Assembly (NCBI RefSeq): GCF_019711595.1
Contig: NZ_JAIGNR010000001.1
Location: 62,001-126,000, forward strand
Source: Qipengyuania sphaerica
GTDB taxonomy: Bacteria; Pseudomonadota; Alphaproteobacteria; Sphingomonadales; Sphingomonadaceae
Direction of reading: 5' to 3'
DNA: 64,000 bases
Part shown: positions 15,697 through 24,806 of the stretch, piece by piece
Numbering within the stretch: position 1 is the stretch's first letter
Layout: every line of letters starts with the position of its first letter
Position numbers and translations under genes: made by a program
Notes under the pieces: model-generated
Told to the model about the DNA's origin: nothing
What the model saw: the letters and a program-made list of their open reading frames with translations, nothing else
Database searches by the model: none

Positions 15697-16308
15697 TTAC
15701 TGCAAGGTGACGATCTCGTCCCCGTCGTCGCGCAGGGCGAAGAACTGCATCAGCTGGACCATCAGTTCGCAGCGGTCGGATAGCGTTTCGGCTTCGAGCA
15801 AGGCCTGCTTGGCCGCGCTGTCGAAGGGCGCGATCTGGGCGACGCCGTTGATCAGCGTCTCGTCGTCCAGCCGCTCGACCGAATCCCAGTCGACCGAATA
15901 GCCCTGCATCGCAGCAAAGCGCTTGGCTTCGAATTCAAACCCCGCCCGCTCGACGCTGGCGAGCACTTCATCTTCCGGGTCATCGATCATCTCGGCTTCG
16001 ACCTGGCGGAAGGCGGTGGTGACTTCCAGCTCGCGCACGATGCGGAAGCGGGCCTCGCCTTCGAGCACGATATTGTAGCGCCCGTCTTCCAGCGCCTCGA
16101 CATCGCCGATCCGCCCGAGGCAGCCGACCGCATAGAGCGGCGAGCCTTCTGCATTGCGCTGCGGCTGCACCATGCCGATCAGCCGGTCCTTGGCGAGCGC
16201 GCTGCCGACCAGCTCGCGATAGCGCGGCTCGAAGATATGCAGCGGCAATTGCAGGCCGGGGAACAGGATCGCGCCGGGCAGGGGGAAGATGGAAAGGCGT
16301 CTGGTCAA
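15697..16308 (-). CDS. LON substrate-binding domain protein
   Basis: 203 residues. It is the N-terminal (substrate-recognition) domain of Lon protease alone, without ATPase or protease parts: F-P-L-P-G-A-I-L-F-P-G near the start, L-P-L-H-I-F-E-P-R-Y, then G-C-L-G-R-I and R-F-R-I. Stand-alone LON-domain proteins are common; the role is unclear, perhaps in protein quality control. The start is TTG at 16308, seven bases after the stop of the CnoX-like gene, so the pair form an operon with a proteostasis theme. Confidence 0.85.
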   Translation of the reverse strand: MTRRLSIFPLPGAILFPGLQLPLHIFEPRYRELVGSALAKDRLIGMVQPQRNAEGSPLYAVGCLGRIGDVEALEDGRYNIVLEGEARFRIVRELEVTTAFRQVEAEMIDDPEDEVLASVERAGFEFEAKRFAAMQGYSVDWDSVERLDDETLINGVAQIAPFDSAAKQALLEAETLSDRCELMVQLMQFFALRDDGDEIVTLQ

Positions 16309-16315
16309 GCCGCGC

Positions 16316-17248
16316 TTACCCGAACAGCAGCTTCGAGAGGCGGCGACGGGTCGCCACTACCCAGGGGTCCTCGAGACCCACGGCGTTGAAGATATCGATC
16401 AGCTTGGTGCGCGCTGCGCCCTCGTTCCATTCGCGATCGGCCTCGATCATGGCGAGAAGCTCGTCCGCTGCCGCATCGCGCTGGCCCGCGGCAAAGGCGG
16501 CTTCGGCATAGGCGAGGCGCGCGTCCATGTCGGCAGGATCGGCAGCGGCCTTGTCGCGCAGCGCCGCCAGTTCGCCATCGTCGACCTTGTTACCGGCGAG
16601 TTCGAGCGCGGCCTTGGCGTTCTCGATCAGCGTGTCGCCAGCCAGTGCCGGGTTGGCCTCCACTGCTGCGAGCACGGCCTTGGCCTCCTCGACCTGGTCG
16701 GCCTGCGTCAGCGCGCGGATAAGCCCCGCATGCGCTGCGGCATTGTCGGGCGCCATCTCGGTGACCTGCGCGAAGATGCCAGCCGCGCGGGGCGCATCGC
16801 CCTCGGCAAGGATCTGCTCGGCCATGGCGATATACTGTTCGACCTGCTCGGCCATCTGCGCCTGTGCGCCGTCGGCATCGCCGCCCTGGACCGGAAGCTG
16901 GCCGAGGATCTGGTCGAGCACTTCTTTCAGCTGCGATTCGCTGCGCGCACTGGTCAAGTCGGCCACCGGCTGGCCCTGGAACATAGCATAGACGGTCGGG
17001 ATCGACTGGACCTGGAATTGCGCGGCGATGAATTTTTCCTGGTCGACATCGACCTTCACCAGCACCACGCCCTTGTCGGCATATTCGCCCGCGACCTTTT
17101 CCAGCATCGGGGCGAGCGCCTTGCACGGCCCGCACCACTCGGCGAAGAAATCGAGGATGACGAGCTTCGTTATCGACGGTTCGACGACGTCTTTCTTGAA
17201 CTTCTCGACTGCCTTCTGCTCGTCGATGCTCAAACCCATGCTCGCCAC
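16316..17248 (-). CDS. CnoX-like thioredoxin with TPR domain
   Basis: About 310 residues. An N-terminal thioredoxin domain with an intact W-C-G-P-C-K active site (F-F-A-E-W-C-G-P-C) and the cis-Pro in Q-S-I-P-T-V is followed by TPR-like helices (A-A-G-I-F-A-Q-V-T, L-A-Y-A-E-A-A-F-A-A-G). This matches the chaperedoxin CnoX/YbbN, a holdase that passes clients to GroEL; alphaproteobacterial forms keep the CxxC, unlike E. coli. I place the start at GTG 17248 with AAAGGG seven bases upstream. The Met at 17239 is an alternative; the longer frame to 17344 lacks support. Confidence 0.85.
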   Translation of the reverse strand: MASMGLSIDEQKAVEKFKKDVVEPSITKLVILDFFAEWCGPCKALAPMLEKVAGEYADKGVVLVKVDVDQEKFIAAQFQVQSIPTVYAMFQGQPVADLTSARSESQLKEVLDQILGQLPVQGGDADGAQAQMAEQVEQYIAMAEQILAEGDAPRAAGIFAQVTEMAPDNAAAHAGLIRALTQADQVEEAKAVLAAVEANPALAGDTLIENAKAALELAGNKVDDGELAALRDKAAADPADMDARLAYAEAAFAAGQRDAAADELLAMIEADREWNEGAARTKLIDIFNAVGLEDPWVVATRRRLSKLLFG

Positions 17249-17434
17249 GTATGCACCCTTTCTTTGCGGAAATTCCTGTGCGCCCCATGTGGGCCTTGGA
17301 GCGCGAATGTGAAGGGGCGTAGGCGTTGATGCGCGGCGGGTCAAAAAAGTGCATTTTTTCGCTTGCGGGACTCAGGAGCCGTTGCTAGTTGCGCGCCTCC
17401 CCACCGAGCCATGCGGTTCGGCGAGCGTCAGTGA

Positions 17435-17509
17435 GCGGGCGTAGCTCAGGGGTAGAGCACAACCTTGCCAAGGTTGGGGTCGGGCGTTCGAATCGCCTCG
17501 CCCGCTCCA
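17435..17509 (+). tRNA. tRNA-Gly (GCC)
   Basis: A complete 75-nt cloverleaf. The acceptor stem GCGGGCG pairs with CGCCCGC (17499-17505), the D arm is GCTC...GAGC, the anticodon stem CAACC/GGTTG encloses the loop TTGCCAA with anticodon GCC at 17467-17469, and the T arm contains GTTCGAATC. The discriminator base and CCA are encoded (TCCA, 17506-17509). A short dyad CAACCGC/GCGGTTG at 17535-17551 may mark its end. Confidence 0.97.
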
Positions 17510-17626
17510 TTTTCCTCCAGTCGAAATGTCGATCCAACCGCACCGCGGTTGCAATTCGTCGTGCGCATATGCGTTTCGTCGCGAAATCGCTTGCAGTCGG
17601 GCCTCGCCTCGCTATTTCGGCGCGTG

Positions 17627-19834
17627 ATGTTGTATCAAACCGCACCGCTTCGCCGCAGCCTGGCTGCCTCACTCTCACTCATTGCAATCGCCGCCGCTGC
17701 TCCAGTGCTTGCGCAGGAACAAGCGGATGATCGCGAGATCGAAGTCGAAGGCGTTTCCGCCGAGGACGACCTCCATAACCGCCGGATCGGCGCCGATGGC
17801 ACCATCATCGTCAGCGCGGAAGGCCTACGCCAGTTCGACCTGCTCGCCGGTGTGAGCGTGGTCGAGGCGGAGGAACTCGACCTCAACATGGATGGCCAGA
17901 TCGGCGAAGTCCTCACCAGTATCCCGGGCGTCACCGCCACGGGCTTCGCGCCCGGAGCCTCGCGCCCGATCCTGCGCGGTTTTTCGGGCGAACGCGTCAA
18001 GGTCCTGGTTGACGGCATCGGGGCGATCGACGTCTCGAATACTTCTGCCGACCATGCCGTGTCGATCGACCCGCTGACCGCCGAAAGCATCGAAGTGCTG
18101 CGCGGCCCCGCCGTCCTTCTCTACGGTAGCCAGGCCATCGGAGGCGCGGTCAATATCATCGACAAGCGCATCCCGCGCCGCGTGCCTGCCGAAGACGTCC
18201 ATATCGATGCGCTGGTGCGCGCAAACACGGTGGCGGACCTGCGCGAAGGCGGCGCTTCGCTCGACCTGCCCGTTGGCGGCGGTCTCGTCTTCCATGTGGA
18301 CGGCGTCTATCGCGAAACAGACGATCTCGACGTGCCGGGTTACGTGCTTTCGCCCGGGCTGCGCGCCGATCTCCTCGCCGATGCGGCCGAGGAAGAGGAA
18401 GAGGGCGAGTTCGAGGAAGCCGAAGAACTGCGCGAGGCGGCCAATGCGCAAGACACGCTGTTCAACAGCGGTACCGAGACCTGGGCGGTCAACGGCGGCT
18501 TCGGGCTGTTCAGGGGCGGGTCGAACTTCGGCGTTGCCTTTGGCGTTTACGACACCTTCTACGGCGTTCCGATCCTGCCCGGTGCGCACCACCACCACGA
18601 GGAAGAAGGTGAGGAGCATGGCGACGAGGATCACGGCGAGGAAGAGGGCGAGGAGGAAGGTCCCGAGACCGTCAGCATCGGCCTGCGCCAGTATCGCGCC
18701 GACTTCCGCGGCGATATCCAGCTCGGCACCGGATTCTTCCAGCGCCTGAAGCTTCGGGCGGGCTATTCCGATTACACGCACACCGAATTCGAGGGCGATG
18801 AGGTCGGCACCGTATTCGACGTGCAGGGCATCGAAGCGCGTGCCGAGCTGCTGCAGAACCCCGATGGCGTGCTGCGCGGCTCGACGGGCATGCAGCTTTA
18901 TATCCGCGATTTCGCGGCGGAGGGCGCAGAGGCCTATGTCGCGCCGAACGAGACCGAACAGTTCTCGCTTTTCACCTTGCAGGAATACGGCAATGGCCCG
19001 TTCCAGGTCGAAGGCGCACTGCGTTACGAAATGACCGATGTGAAGTCCGTCCCGCTCGGCGTTGAGCGCGATTTCGATGGCCTGTCGGGTGCGCTGGGAC
19101 TGGTCTACGAACTGACCCCCAGCTTCCGCACCGGCGTGAACATTTCGCGCGTCTCGCGCGCGCCGAGCGCAGAGGAGCTATTCTCCGAAGGCCCGCATAT
19201 CGCCACCCAGCAGTTCGAGATCGGCGATGTCGACCTGTCGATGGAAAAGGCCTGGGGCGTGGAGCTGTTCGCCCGCGGTAGCGTGGGGCCGGTGGACCTC
19301 AGCCTTGCCGCCTACCGCCAGTGGTTCGACGATTTCATCTATCTGAGCGAAACGGGCGAAGAAGAGGACGAGTTGCCGGTCTTCGTCTACCTTCAGGAAG
19401 GTGCGACCTATACCGGGATCGAAGGCGAGGTCGCCTGGACCTTCATCGACAGCGACGGTTTCGACCTGACCGCAGACCTGCGGGCATCCTACATCGAGGC
19501 CGAACTCGACAATGGTTTCAACGTGCCCCGCATCCCGCCGCTCAGCGTGCTGGGCGCTCTCGAGGCCGACGTGGACAATCTTACCTTGCGCGGCGAGGTG
19601 GAATGGTTCGACGACCAGAGAGACGTCGCCCCGTTCGAAACACCCACAGAGGGCTTTACCTTCGTCAACGCCTCGGCAATCTGGCGACCGCTCGAAAGCG
19701 AGCCGGCACTGGCCGTGATCCTCAAGGCGGAGAACATTTTCGACCAGACCGGCCGCCGCCATTCGAGCTTCACGAAGGATTTCGTGCCGTTGCCGGGCCG
19801 CAATTTCAGCCTCGCGGTGCGGATGAGCATCTAG
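17627..19834 (+). CDS. TonB-dependent receptor, ZnuD-like (His-rich loop)
   Basis: Outer-membrane receptor, 735 residues, powered by TonB-ExbBD. Signal peptide (S-L-A-A-S-L-S-L-I-A-I-A-A-A-A, cleaved after V-L-A-Q). Plug domain with S-I-P-G-V-T-A-T-G-F and S-R-P-I-L-R-G-F-S-G-E-R, then E-V-L-R-G-P-A-V-L-L-Y-G-S-Q-A-I-G-G. A 22-strand barrel ends in G-R-N-F-S-L-A-V-R-M-S-I. At residues about 321-346 is an extracellular loop of four His then alternating Glu/His/Asp, preceded by an acidic segment near 250. Such a loop occurs in the zinc receptor ZnuD, so zinc is the likely substrate. No clear Zur box upstream. A strong terminator follows. Confidence 0.88.
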   Translation: MLYQTAPLRRSLAASLSLIAIAAAAPVLAQEQADDREIEVEGVSAEDDLHNRRIGADGTIIVSAEGLRQFDLLAGVSVVEAEELDLNMDGQIGEVLTSIPGVTATGFAPGASRPILRGFSGERVKVLVDGIGAIDVSNTSADHAVSIDPLTAESIEVLRGPAVLLYGSQAIGGAVNIIDKRIPRRVPAEDVHIDALVRANTVADLREGGASLDLPVGGGLVFHVDGVYRETDDLDVPGYVLSPGLRADLLADAAEEEEEGEFEEAEELREAANAQDTLFNSGTETWAVNGGFGLFRGGSNFGVAFGVYDTFYGVPILPGAHHHHEEEGEEHGDEDHGEEEGEEEGPETVSIGLRQYRADFRGDIQLGTGFFQRLKLRAGYSDYTHTEFEGDEVGTVFDVQGIEARAELLQNPDGVLRGSTGMQLYIRDFAAEGAEAYVAPNETEQFSLFTLQEYGNGPFQVEGALRYEMTDVKSVPLGVERDFDGLSGALGLVYELTPSFRTGVNISRVSRAPSAEELFSEGPHIATQQFEIGDVDLSMEKAWGVELFARGSVGPVDLSLAAYRQWFDDFIYLSETGEEEDELPVFVYLQEGATYTGIEGEVAWTFIDSDGFDLTADLRASYIEAELDNGFNVPRIPPLSVLGALEADVDNLTLRGEVEWFDDQRDVAPFETPTEGFTFVNASAIWRPLESEPALAVILKAENIFDQTGRRHSSFTKDFVPLPGRNFSLAVRMSI

Positions 19835-19842
19835 GCATTTCG

Positions 19843-19870
19843 AAGGGGGAGCCGCGTGCTCCCCCTTTTT
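19843..19870 (+). terminator. rho-independent terminator
   Basis: AAGGGGGAGC (19843-19852) pairs with GCTCCCCCTT (19858-19867) around a five-base loop, and a T run to 19870 follows. It ends the TonB receptor gene. The A-tract on the other side is short, so it acts mainly on the plus strand. Confidence 0.93.
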
Positions 19871-19871
19871 C

Positions 19872-21047
19872 TTATTCTTCCAGTTGAAAAGTCAGGTGGG
19901 CATGGTCGCGCAGCCGCTCGACCAATGCCTCGCCGAGGAAGGAGCCGGGCGTGCCGACGCCGCCTTCCGCATCGCTTGTCAGCAGCGCCATGCCGGTTTC
20001 GCCCAGCATGCGGCTGGTCGATCCGTAACCGGGATCGAACTTGCCCTTCACCGCATAATGTATGCCGCTGCCGTCGGGCCACGAGCCGATAAAGAGCACG
20101 TCGTAGAATCCGTTTTCGCGCTCTTCCTTGGTCGGCCCTTCACCCGGCTTGGGGGGCTTGGCGCCGAAGGGGTTCTTCATCAGCTCGACCATGGCATTGG
20201 CCGCTGCCTTGCCGGCATCGCCGGGACTGGTGAGCATCATCTCGTCATAGCGGAAATCCTCGCCGTAAGGATGGCCGCGCAGGAAATTGGTGCGGTGGAC
20301 GTTCTTGGTGTTGATTGGCGCCATGACGAAAGGCGCAGCCCATTTGCCGGTCTCGTCTTCGTAGCGCGGGACCATGCCGCTCGGCTGGTCGGGACCTTCG
20401 AAACCGGGAGTGAGCGCGAAGGGATCGCGCAGCTGGCCGATGATCCTGGGGTTCTTCATCGCCGCCTTCATCGTTGCGCCGAGGCTGGCGGCCGTGCCGC
20501 CGGAGAAAGTCCCCTGCATCGCGCGCACGCGGCCCTTAACGCGCGGTGCGGGCGAGCCGTGCCGCGCCACCGCTTCCTTCTGCAGCATCAACACCCCGAG
20601 ATCGAAGGGGATGGAATCGAAGCCCGATGAGAAGCAAATCCGCGCGCCGCTGGCCTTGGCGGCCTCGTGATGCTTCTCGATCTGCTCGGCCATCCAGGCC
20701 GGTTCGCCGCAGAGGTCGGCATAATCGGTGCCCGTCTTCACGCAGGCCTCGACCAGCGCATCGCCATAGAGCTGGTAGGGACCGACCGTGGTCAGGACGA
20801 CCTTCGTCCTCTTGCACATCGCTTCGAGACTCGCAGGATCGGAGGCATCGGCGACGATCATCGGCGTGGTCGATGGCGCGCCGATCTCGTCGCGCACGGC
20901 AGTAAGCTTGTCCTCGCTGCGGCCCGCCATCGCCCATTTCGGCCCGTCGTCCCTATTGCCGTATTCGCGCACGAAATGTTCGGCGACGAGGCGGCCGGTG
21001 TAGCCGGTTGCGCCATAGACGATGATGTCGAATTCGCGATCTGCCAT
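19872..21047 (-). CDS. saccharopine dehydrogenase-like NAD(P) oxidoreductase
   Basis: 391 residues. The N-terminal Rossmann fold has I-V-Y-G-A-T-G-Y-T-G-R-L-V, then W-A-M-A-G-R-S and V-V-L-T-T-V-G-P-Y. The C-terminal half with S-S-G-F-D-S-I-P-F-D and G-T-F-S-G-G-T matches the family of trans-acting enoyl reductases and saccharopine dehydrogenase-like proteins. In mycobacteria a relative serves lipid synthesis; here the substrate is unknown. GGGAGA upstream of the ATG sets the start. It is convergent with the zinc-type receptor, separated only by the terminator. Confidence 0.88.
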   Translation of the reverse strand: MADREFDIIVYGATGYTGRLVAEHFVREYGNRDDGPKWAMAGRSEDKLTAVRDEIGAPSTTPMIVADASDPASLEAMCKRTKVVLTTVGPYQLYGDALVEACVKTGTDYADLCGEPAWMAEQIEKHHEAAKASGARICFSSGFDSIPFDLGVLMLQKEAVARHGSPAPRVKGRVRAMQGTFSGGTAASLGATMKAAMKNPRIIGQLRDPFALTPGFEGPDQPSGMVPRYEDETGKWAAPFVMAPINTKNVHRTNFLRGHPYGEDFRYDEMMLTSPGDAGKAAANAMVELMKNPFGAKPPKPGEGPTKEERENGFYDVLFIGSWPDGSGIHYAVKGKFDPGYGSTSRMLGETGMALLTSDAEGGVGTPGSFLGEALVERLRDHAHLTFQLEE

Positions 21048-21198
21048 GTCACTCTCCCACGTAAGGTGAGAGATGTGCGCCGCGACCGCGCGAGAGTCAA
21101 AGACGCAGCGTCAAAGCCCCCTGTCCGAGCATCGGTGCTGCCGGGATTTGCGCTCAGTAGCGCCCGCCCGAAAGGACACGGAACTCCTTCGGTCGCAG

Positions 21199-21330
21199 TC
21201 ATGCTGCCCGGGCCGCGAACGCTCCGCTTTCGACGCGCGCCGCAGGTACGGTGGTGACCTCCGAGAAGGTGATCGTTGTGGCCAGTACTGCAGCAATTGC
21301 GCAGATGAAGCTCGTGATGCGGTTGCTCAT
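21199..21330 (-). CDS. 43-residue secreted or membrane peptide
   Basis: ATG at 21330 preceded by AAAAGGAGA (AGGAG eight bases upstream), one of the best ribosome sites in the window. The product begins M-S-N-R-I-T-S-F-I-C-A-I-A-A-V-L-A and continues T-T-I-T-F-S-E-V, an N-terminal signal or transmembrane segment. A short basic-Ala tail ends A-A-R-A-A and TGA. It is divergent from the HxlR regulator gene. A stem-loop at 21168-21192 follows its stop. It resembles the short signal-peptide-bearing proteins scattered in this bacterial group. Function unknown. Confidence 0.6.
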   Translation of the reverse strand: MSNRITSFICAIAAVLATTITFSEVTTVPAARVESGAFAARAA

Positions 21331-21426
21331 GGTCTTTCTCCTTTTGATCTTCGCCAATTGATTATGGCGATGGGGAGAAAGTGCCTCCAGGCCCGGATTC
21401 GGGATAGTTCGCGATCCGAAGCAGGC

Positions 21427-21467
21427 CGCTACGCAATTCGCAGCAACTCACTACTAAATCCGTAGCG
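21427..21467. promoter_or_regulatory. inverted repeat between divergent genes, possible operator
   Basis: CGCTACG (21427-21433) and CGTAGCG (21461-21467) are perfect inverted arms with centres 34 bp apart, in the 201-bp gap between the small peptide gene and the HxlR-type regulator. HxlR proteins bind inverted repeats as dimers and often control a divergent gene. The assignment is inference. Confidence 0.35.
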
Positions 21468-21531
21468 ATTGCGGAAAATCGCGAAAAAGCGTATCTTTGC
21501 GCGCCTTCAATGCGGTGCGGGGAGATGACCG

Positions 21532-22218
21532 ATGCCAGAATTGGCGAGCCATTGTCCAGCCACGAAAGCAGCGGACATCCTGGGCGACAAGTGGACACTG
21601 CAGATCCTGCGAGCGATGATTCTCGGGGCGCAGCGATACTCCGATTTTACAGCAGCCATGCCGCGGATCTCGCCATCCGTCCTCAGCGCGCGGCTGAAGC
21701 GGCTTTGCGATGAGGGGTTGATCGTGAAGCGGGGTGATACCGGTCAGCAGGCGCTATACCGGCTCGCACCCGCCGGGCGCGAAGCAGGGCCGATAGTGGT
21801 GATGATGGCAGAATGGGGCCTGCGCTGGGCTAAGCGAAACATGCGCACGGACCAGATCGACGTGGGCGTCGCCATGTGGGACCTGCACCGCACTTTACGC
21901 ACGACCGGCCTTCCCGATGGCGAGACCGTCTTCTCGATCACGCTGTCCGATCTGGACAAGCACAATCGCTGGTGGATAGTGGCACAGGGCGAGAGGGTCG
22001 ATCTGTGCGACAAGGACCCCGGCCGCTCCGTAGACGTCTATATTCACGGCCCTCTCGAGACGATCCTTGCGGTATGGATGGACGAGGCAAACCTGGATGA
22101 TGCGATGCGAGCCGAAGAGATCGTGATGACGGGGGAGCGCCTGCTCGTCGACAGCGCGAAAAGCTGGTTTCCGGTCTCACCGGTCGTACTTGCAAGACAG
22201 GCGGCTGTGGCCGCCTGA
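21532..22218 (+). CDS. HxlR family transcriptional regulator
   Basis: 228 residues. The winged-helix domain (residues 1-100) has the family opening S-H-C-P-A-T-K-A-A-D-I-L-G-D-K-W-T with Cys8, the position used for redox or aldehyde sensing in relatives. Then comes R-I-S-P-S-V-L-S-A-R-L-K-R-L recognition helix and the wing D-E-G-L-I-V-K-R. The C-terminal 110 residues look like an SCP2-type lipid-binding domain (S-I-T-L-S-D-L-D, then V-D-V-Y-I-H-G-P-L-E-T), a known extension. GGGGAG upstream gives the start. The divergent 43-residue gene is a likely target. Confidence 0.88.
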   Translation: MPELASHCPATKAADILGDKWTLQILRAMILGAQRYSDFTAAMPRISPSVLSARLKRLCDEGLIVKRGDTGQQALYRLAPAGREAGPIVVMMAEWGLRWAKRNMRTDQIDVGVAMWDLHRTLRTTGLPDGETVFSITLSDLDKHNRWWIVAQGERVDLCDKDPGRSVDVYIHGPLETILAVWMDEANLDDAMRAEEIVMTGERLLVDSAKSWFPVSPVVLARQAAVAA

Positions 22219-22225
22219 TTGGTTC

Positions 22226-22780
22226 CTACAGCTTCGGCAGCGTGACCCCGCGCTGGCCCATGTATTTGCCCGCGCGGTCGGCATAGGTGACTTCGGGCCG
22301 CTCGTTACCTTTGAGGAACAGGAACTGGCACGCGCCTTCATTGGCGTAGATCTTGGCCGGCAGCGGCGTGGTGTTGGAAAATTCCAGCGTGACATGGCCT
22401 TCCCAGCCTGGCTCGAGCGGGGTCACGTTCACGATGATCCCGCAGCGCGCATAGGTGCTCTTGCCGAGGCAAATCACCAGCACGTCGTCCGGAATGCGGA
22501 AATATTCGACCGTGCGGGCCAGCGCGAAGCTGTTGGGAGGGATGATGCAGACGTCGGTCTGCTTGTCGACGAAGCTGTTGCTGGCGAAATCCTTGGGATC
22601 GACCACCGCGCTGTCGATATTGGTGAAGATCTTGAACTCGTCCGCCACGCGCGCGTCGTAGCCGAAGCTCGACAGCCCGTAGGAGATATTCCCCTCGCGC
22701 CGCTGGGCTTCCACGAAGGGTTCGATCATGCCGCGGGTCGTTGCCGCTTCGCGGATCCATTTGTCGGAGAGAATCGCCAT
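22226..22780 (-). CDS. dcd: dCTP deaminase
   Basis: Converts dCTP to dUTP, feeding dTMP synthesis. 184 residues, homotrimer in the family. Motifs: [28 protein letters not shown] with substrate-binding Ser/Arg, and the catalytic Glu in [20 protein letters not shown] closes it. The frame is open back to 23065, but the family start M-A-I-L-S at 22780 is used; M-R-N-L-F at 22798 is an alternative. It lies next to phage-like genes but is a normal housekeeping gene. Confidence 0.96.
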   Translation of the reverse strand: MAILSDKWIREAATTRGMIEPFVEAQRREGNISYGLSSFGYDARVADEFKIFTNIDSAVVDPKDFASNSFVDKQTDVCIIPPNSFALARTVEYFRIPDDVLVICLGKSTYARCGIIVNVTPLEPGWEGHVTLEFSNTTPLPAKIYANEGACQFLFLKGNERPEVTYADRAGKYMGQRGVTLPKL

Positions 22781-22853
22781 GGCGAATAGATTCCGCATGG
22801 AAGGGCGCGCGGCAAGCGGGAGGGGCATTTTGTCCCCTCCCGCGTGGCGATAA

Positions 22854-24806
22854 TCAGGCGTCGGAGAGAAAGCCCTCCTCCTCCCAGCGCTGCCAGTCGC
22901 GATTATAGCTGAACTCGATCCAGTCGTTGGGATTGTCGAGCACGCGCGTCTCGCGCACGGCGAAGGAGCCCGATGCGCCCTTGGCGAAGCGGATCGAACC
23001 GGTCGGCCCGTGCTTGACGATGCGGATGCGCTGGCCGTCGGCATAGCCAAATTGATCGCCGCCAAGCGGTGTCCGGGCGAGCGTCACGTCCGCGATGATG
23101 CCGCTCGTCATCTCGATCGCCATGAAAGGCGCGCACGGTATGATTTCTCCCGCGCCCGAGACATCGGGAAGCTTGTACCATCCGCGTGCCCAAATGCTGC
23201 TGGTCGTTTCCGGCACACGCTGGCTGACGCGCGGCATCGAGACCGGCGCAGCGCCGCCATGGGGTCCGCCTCCGCTGACGGTCGGACCGGAGAACGCCAG
23301 CTCGCAGCTCTTGTCGATATAGCCGGTCCAGAAGCAGCCGAGCCATTGACGATCCTGCTCCTGCGCAAGCCGGGTGCGGCGAAGCGCAACATCGATGCGC
23401 ACCTGCGACGGGGGCAGTTTAAAGATGCCGGCAGGCGCTCCCGGCACAGGCTCGGCCAAGGTGTCGACTCCGTCGAATTGCAGTGCGTGAATGCCGCTTT
23501 TGCGGTCGAGCCAGGCTTCGATGCGCAAATCGGTATCGCGCAGTGCCATCGCCTCGTTGCCGTCGAGCACGACGGTGCAATCGATCGTCCGTATCGAGCC
23601 CGAAACCCAGCTAGTGAATCGCAGCACATCGATGTCGCGGAACTTGCAATTCTCCAGCCGGATCGTCGGCAGGGGCGCTGTCTCGTCACGCGTGGGATAG
23701 GCAAGCGAATGATAAGGGCCGTCGGTGGGGCCGTTGCCGATGCCGGTGGCGACGCAATCGTGCCAGCTGCAATTGCGGTAGGTGGCGCGCGTCTTCGCCA
23801 CGTCTTCCTGCGCCTGGTAGCAATCGCCGAAGCTGCAATCGACGGCAAGCAGATCGCAATCGGTTCCGGCATTTAGCGCATTGCCATTCCCGGTTTCGAG
23901 GCGGCAGCGGTGGAGCTCGAGGCTTTCGAGGGCGTTGGCCTCGCCCGCTACGAACACGATCTCGCCTTTCCAGCCGATCATGTCGGTATCGCTGACGACG
24001 ATCTCGCCGGCAAAGCAGTCCTGCATCCAAAGGGCCTTGTCGCTGGTGTCCCAGCCGTCGCCCGTAAGCGGGTCGGCGGGCCAGGAGTATTCGCCCGTGC
24101 GGTGGCGGTTGCCCCGGAAAACCAGCCGGTCGATTTCAAGCCGTCCGATGCTGCGCTGGCCTTCGCCGGGATCGGAGGTATCGCCCTGCAGGTACAGCCC
24201 TCCGCCGCGCCATACCGCCAGCGTCGGGTCGCTGGCCGAGGTGGCGACGAGCTGGAAATCGGTTTCGGGGTCCTCGCCGTCGAGGGCACGGAAGTCGAGC
24301 ACCGTTCGCTGTGCCGCGCAGCCGCGCAAGCAAAGCGAGCGGCGAACGACGAGCGGGTGGCCGTCCTCGGCGCGAATGTCTCCGGCGGGCGAGGTGCGGA
24401 GCGGGCAATCGACGCGGTAATACGCGGCTTCGAAACGCAGCTCTGCCGCGCCCACCGCCTCGGCATAGTCGATCGCGGCCTGCAGCGCGCCCTGGTCGTT
24501 GGCGAGGCCGTCACCTGCCGCGCCGCCCTGTTCGGCCGAGAGCGAACCGGCTTCGGGCAAGAGGCGGAAGATGCGTCCATTGGCCGTCGCGAAGACGAAG
24601 CGGGGGTGCGCCGCGAGCAGGCCTGCGTCGCATCGCGCATCGCTGATGTAGGTTGCGGCGCCCTTGCCGTCCTCGCCGTGGCCGGTGCTTTCGAGCCGCA
24701 CCACATCGGGTGACGGCGAGCGCAGGGCTAGGTCGGCAAAGAGCGCGGGCAGTGCCTGTGCGGCGCGGTTGGCGAGCCCCAAAGCAGGGATGGCAAGCGC
24801 GCTCAC
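22854..24806 (-). CDS. parallel beta-helix, tailspike-like protein
   Basis: 650 residues. After about 75 residues comes [18 protein letters not shown], the opening motif of pectate-lyase-3/tailspike beta-helices, then many short beta repeats ([23 protein letters not shown]). The C-terminus [13 protein letters not shown] resembles tail-fibre ends. No signal peptide. The start is GTG at 24806, overlapping the upstream gene as GTGA; the frame is open to 25256, but that part is an out-of-frame copy of the neighbour. A carbohydrate-binding or cleaving tail protein is likely; no other tail genes are nearby. Confidence 0.65.
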   Translation of the reverse strand: MSALAIPALGLANRAAQALPALFADLALRSPSPDVVRLESTGHGEDGKGAATYISDARCDAGLLAAHPRFVFATANGRIFRLLPEAGSLSAEQGGAAGDGLANDQGALQAAIDYAEAVGAAELRFEAAYYRVDCPLRTSPAGDIRAEDGHPLVVRRSLCLRGCAAQRTVLDFRALDGEDPETDFQLVATSASDPTLAVWRGGGLYLQGDTSDPGEGQRSIGRLEIDRLVFRGNRHRTGEYSWPADPLTGDGWDTSDKALWMQDCFAGEIVVSDTDMIGWKGEIVFVAGEANALESLELHRCRLETGNGNALNAGTDCDLLAVDCSFGDCYQAQEDVAKTRATYRNCSWHDCVATGIGNGPTDGPYHSLAYPTRDETAPLPTIRLENCKFRDIDVLRFTSWVSGSIRTIDCTVVLDGNEAMALRDTDLRIEAWLDRKSGIHALQFDGVDTLAEPVPGAPAGIFKLPPSQVRIDVALRRTRLAQEQDRQWLGCFWTGYIDKSCELAFSGPTVSGGGPHGGAAPVSMPRVSQRVPETTSSIWARGWYKLPDVSGAGEIIPCAPFMAIEMTSGIIADVTLARTPLGGDQFGYADGQRIRIVKHGPTGSIRFAKGASGSFAVRETRVLDNPNDWIEFSYNRDWQRWEEEGFLSDA

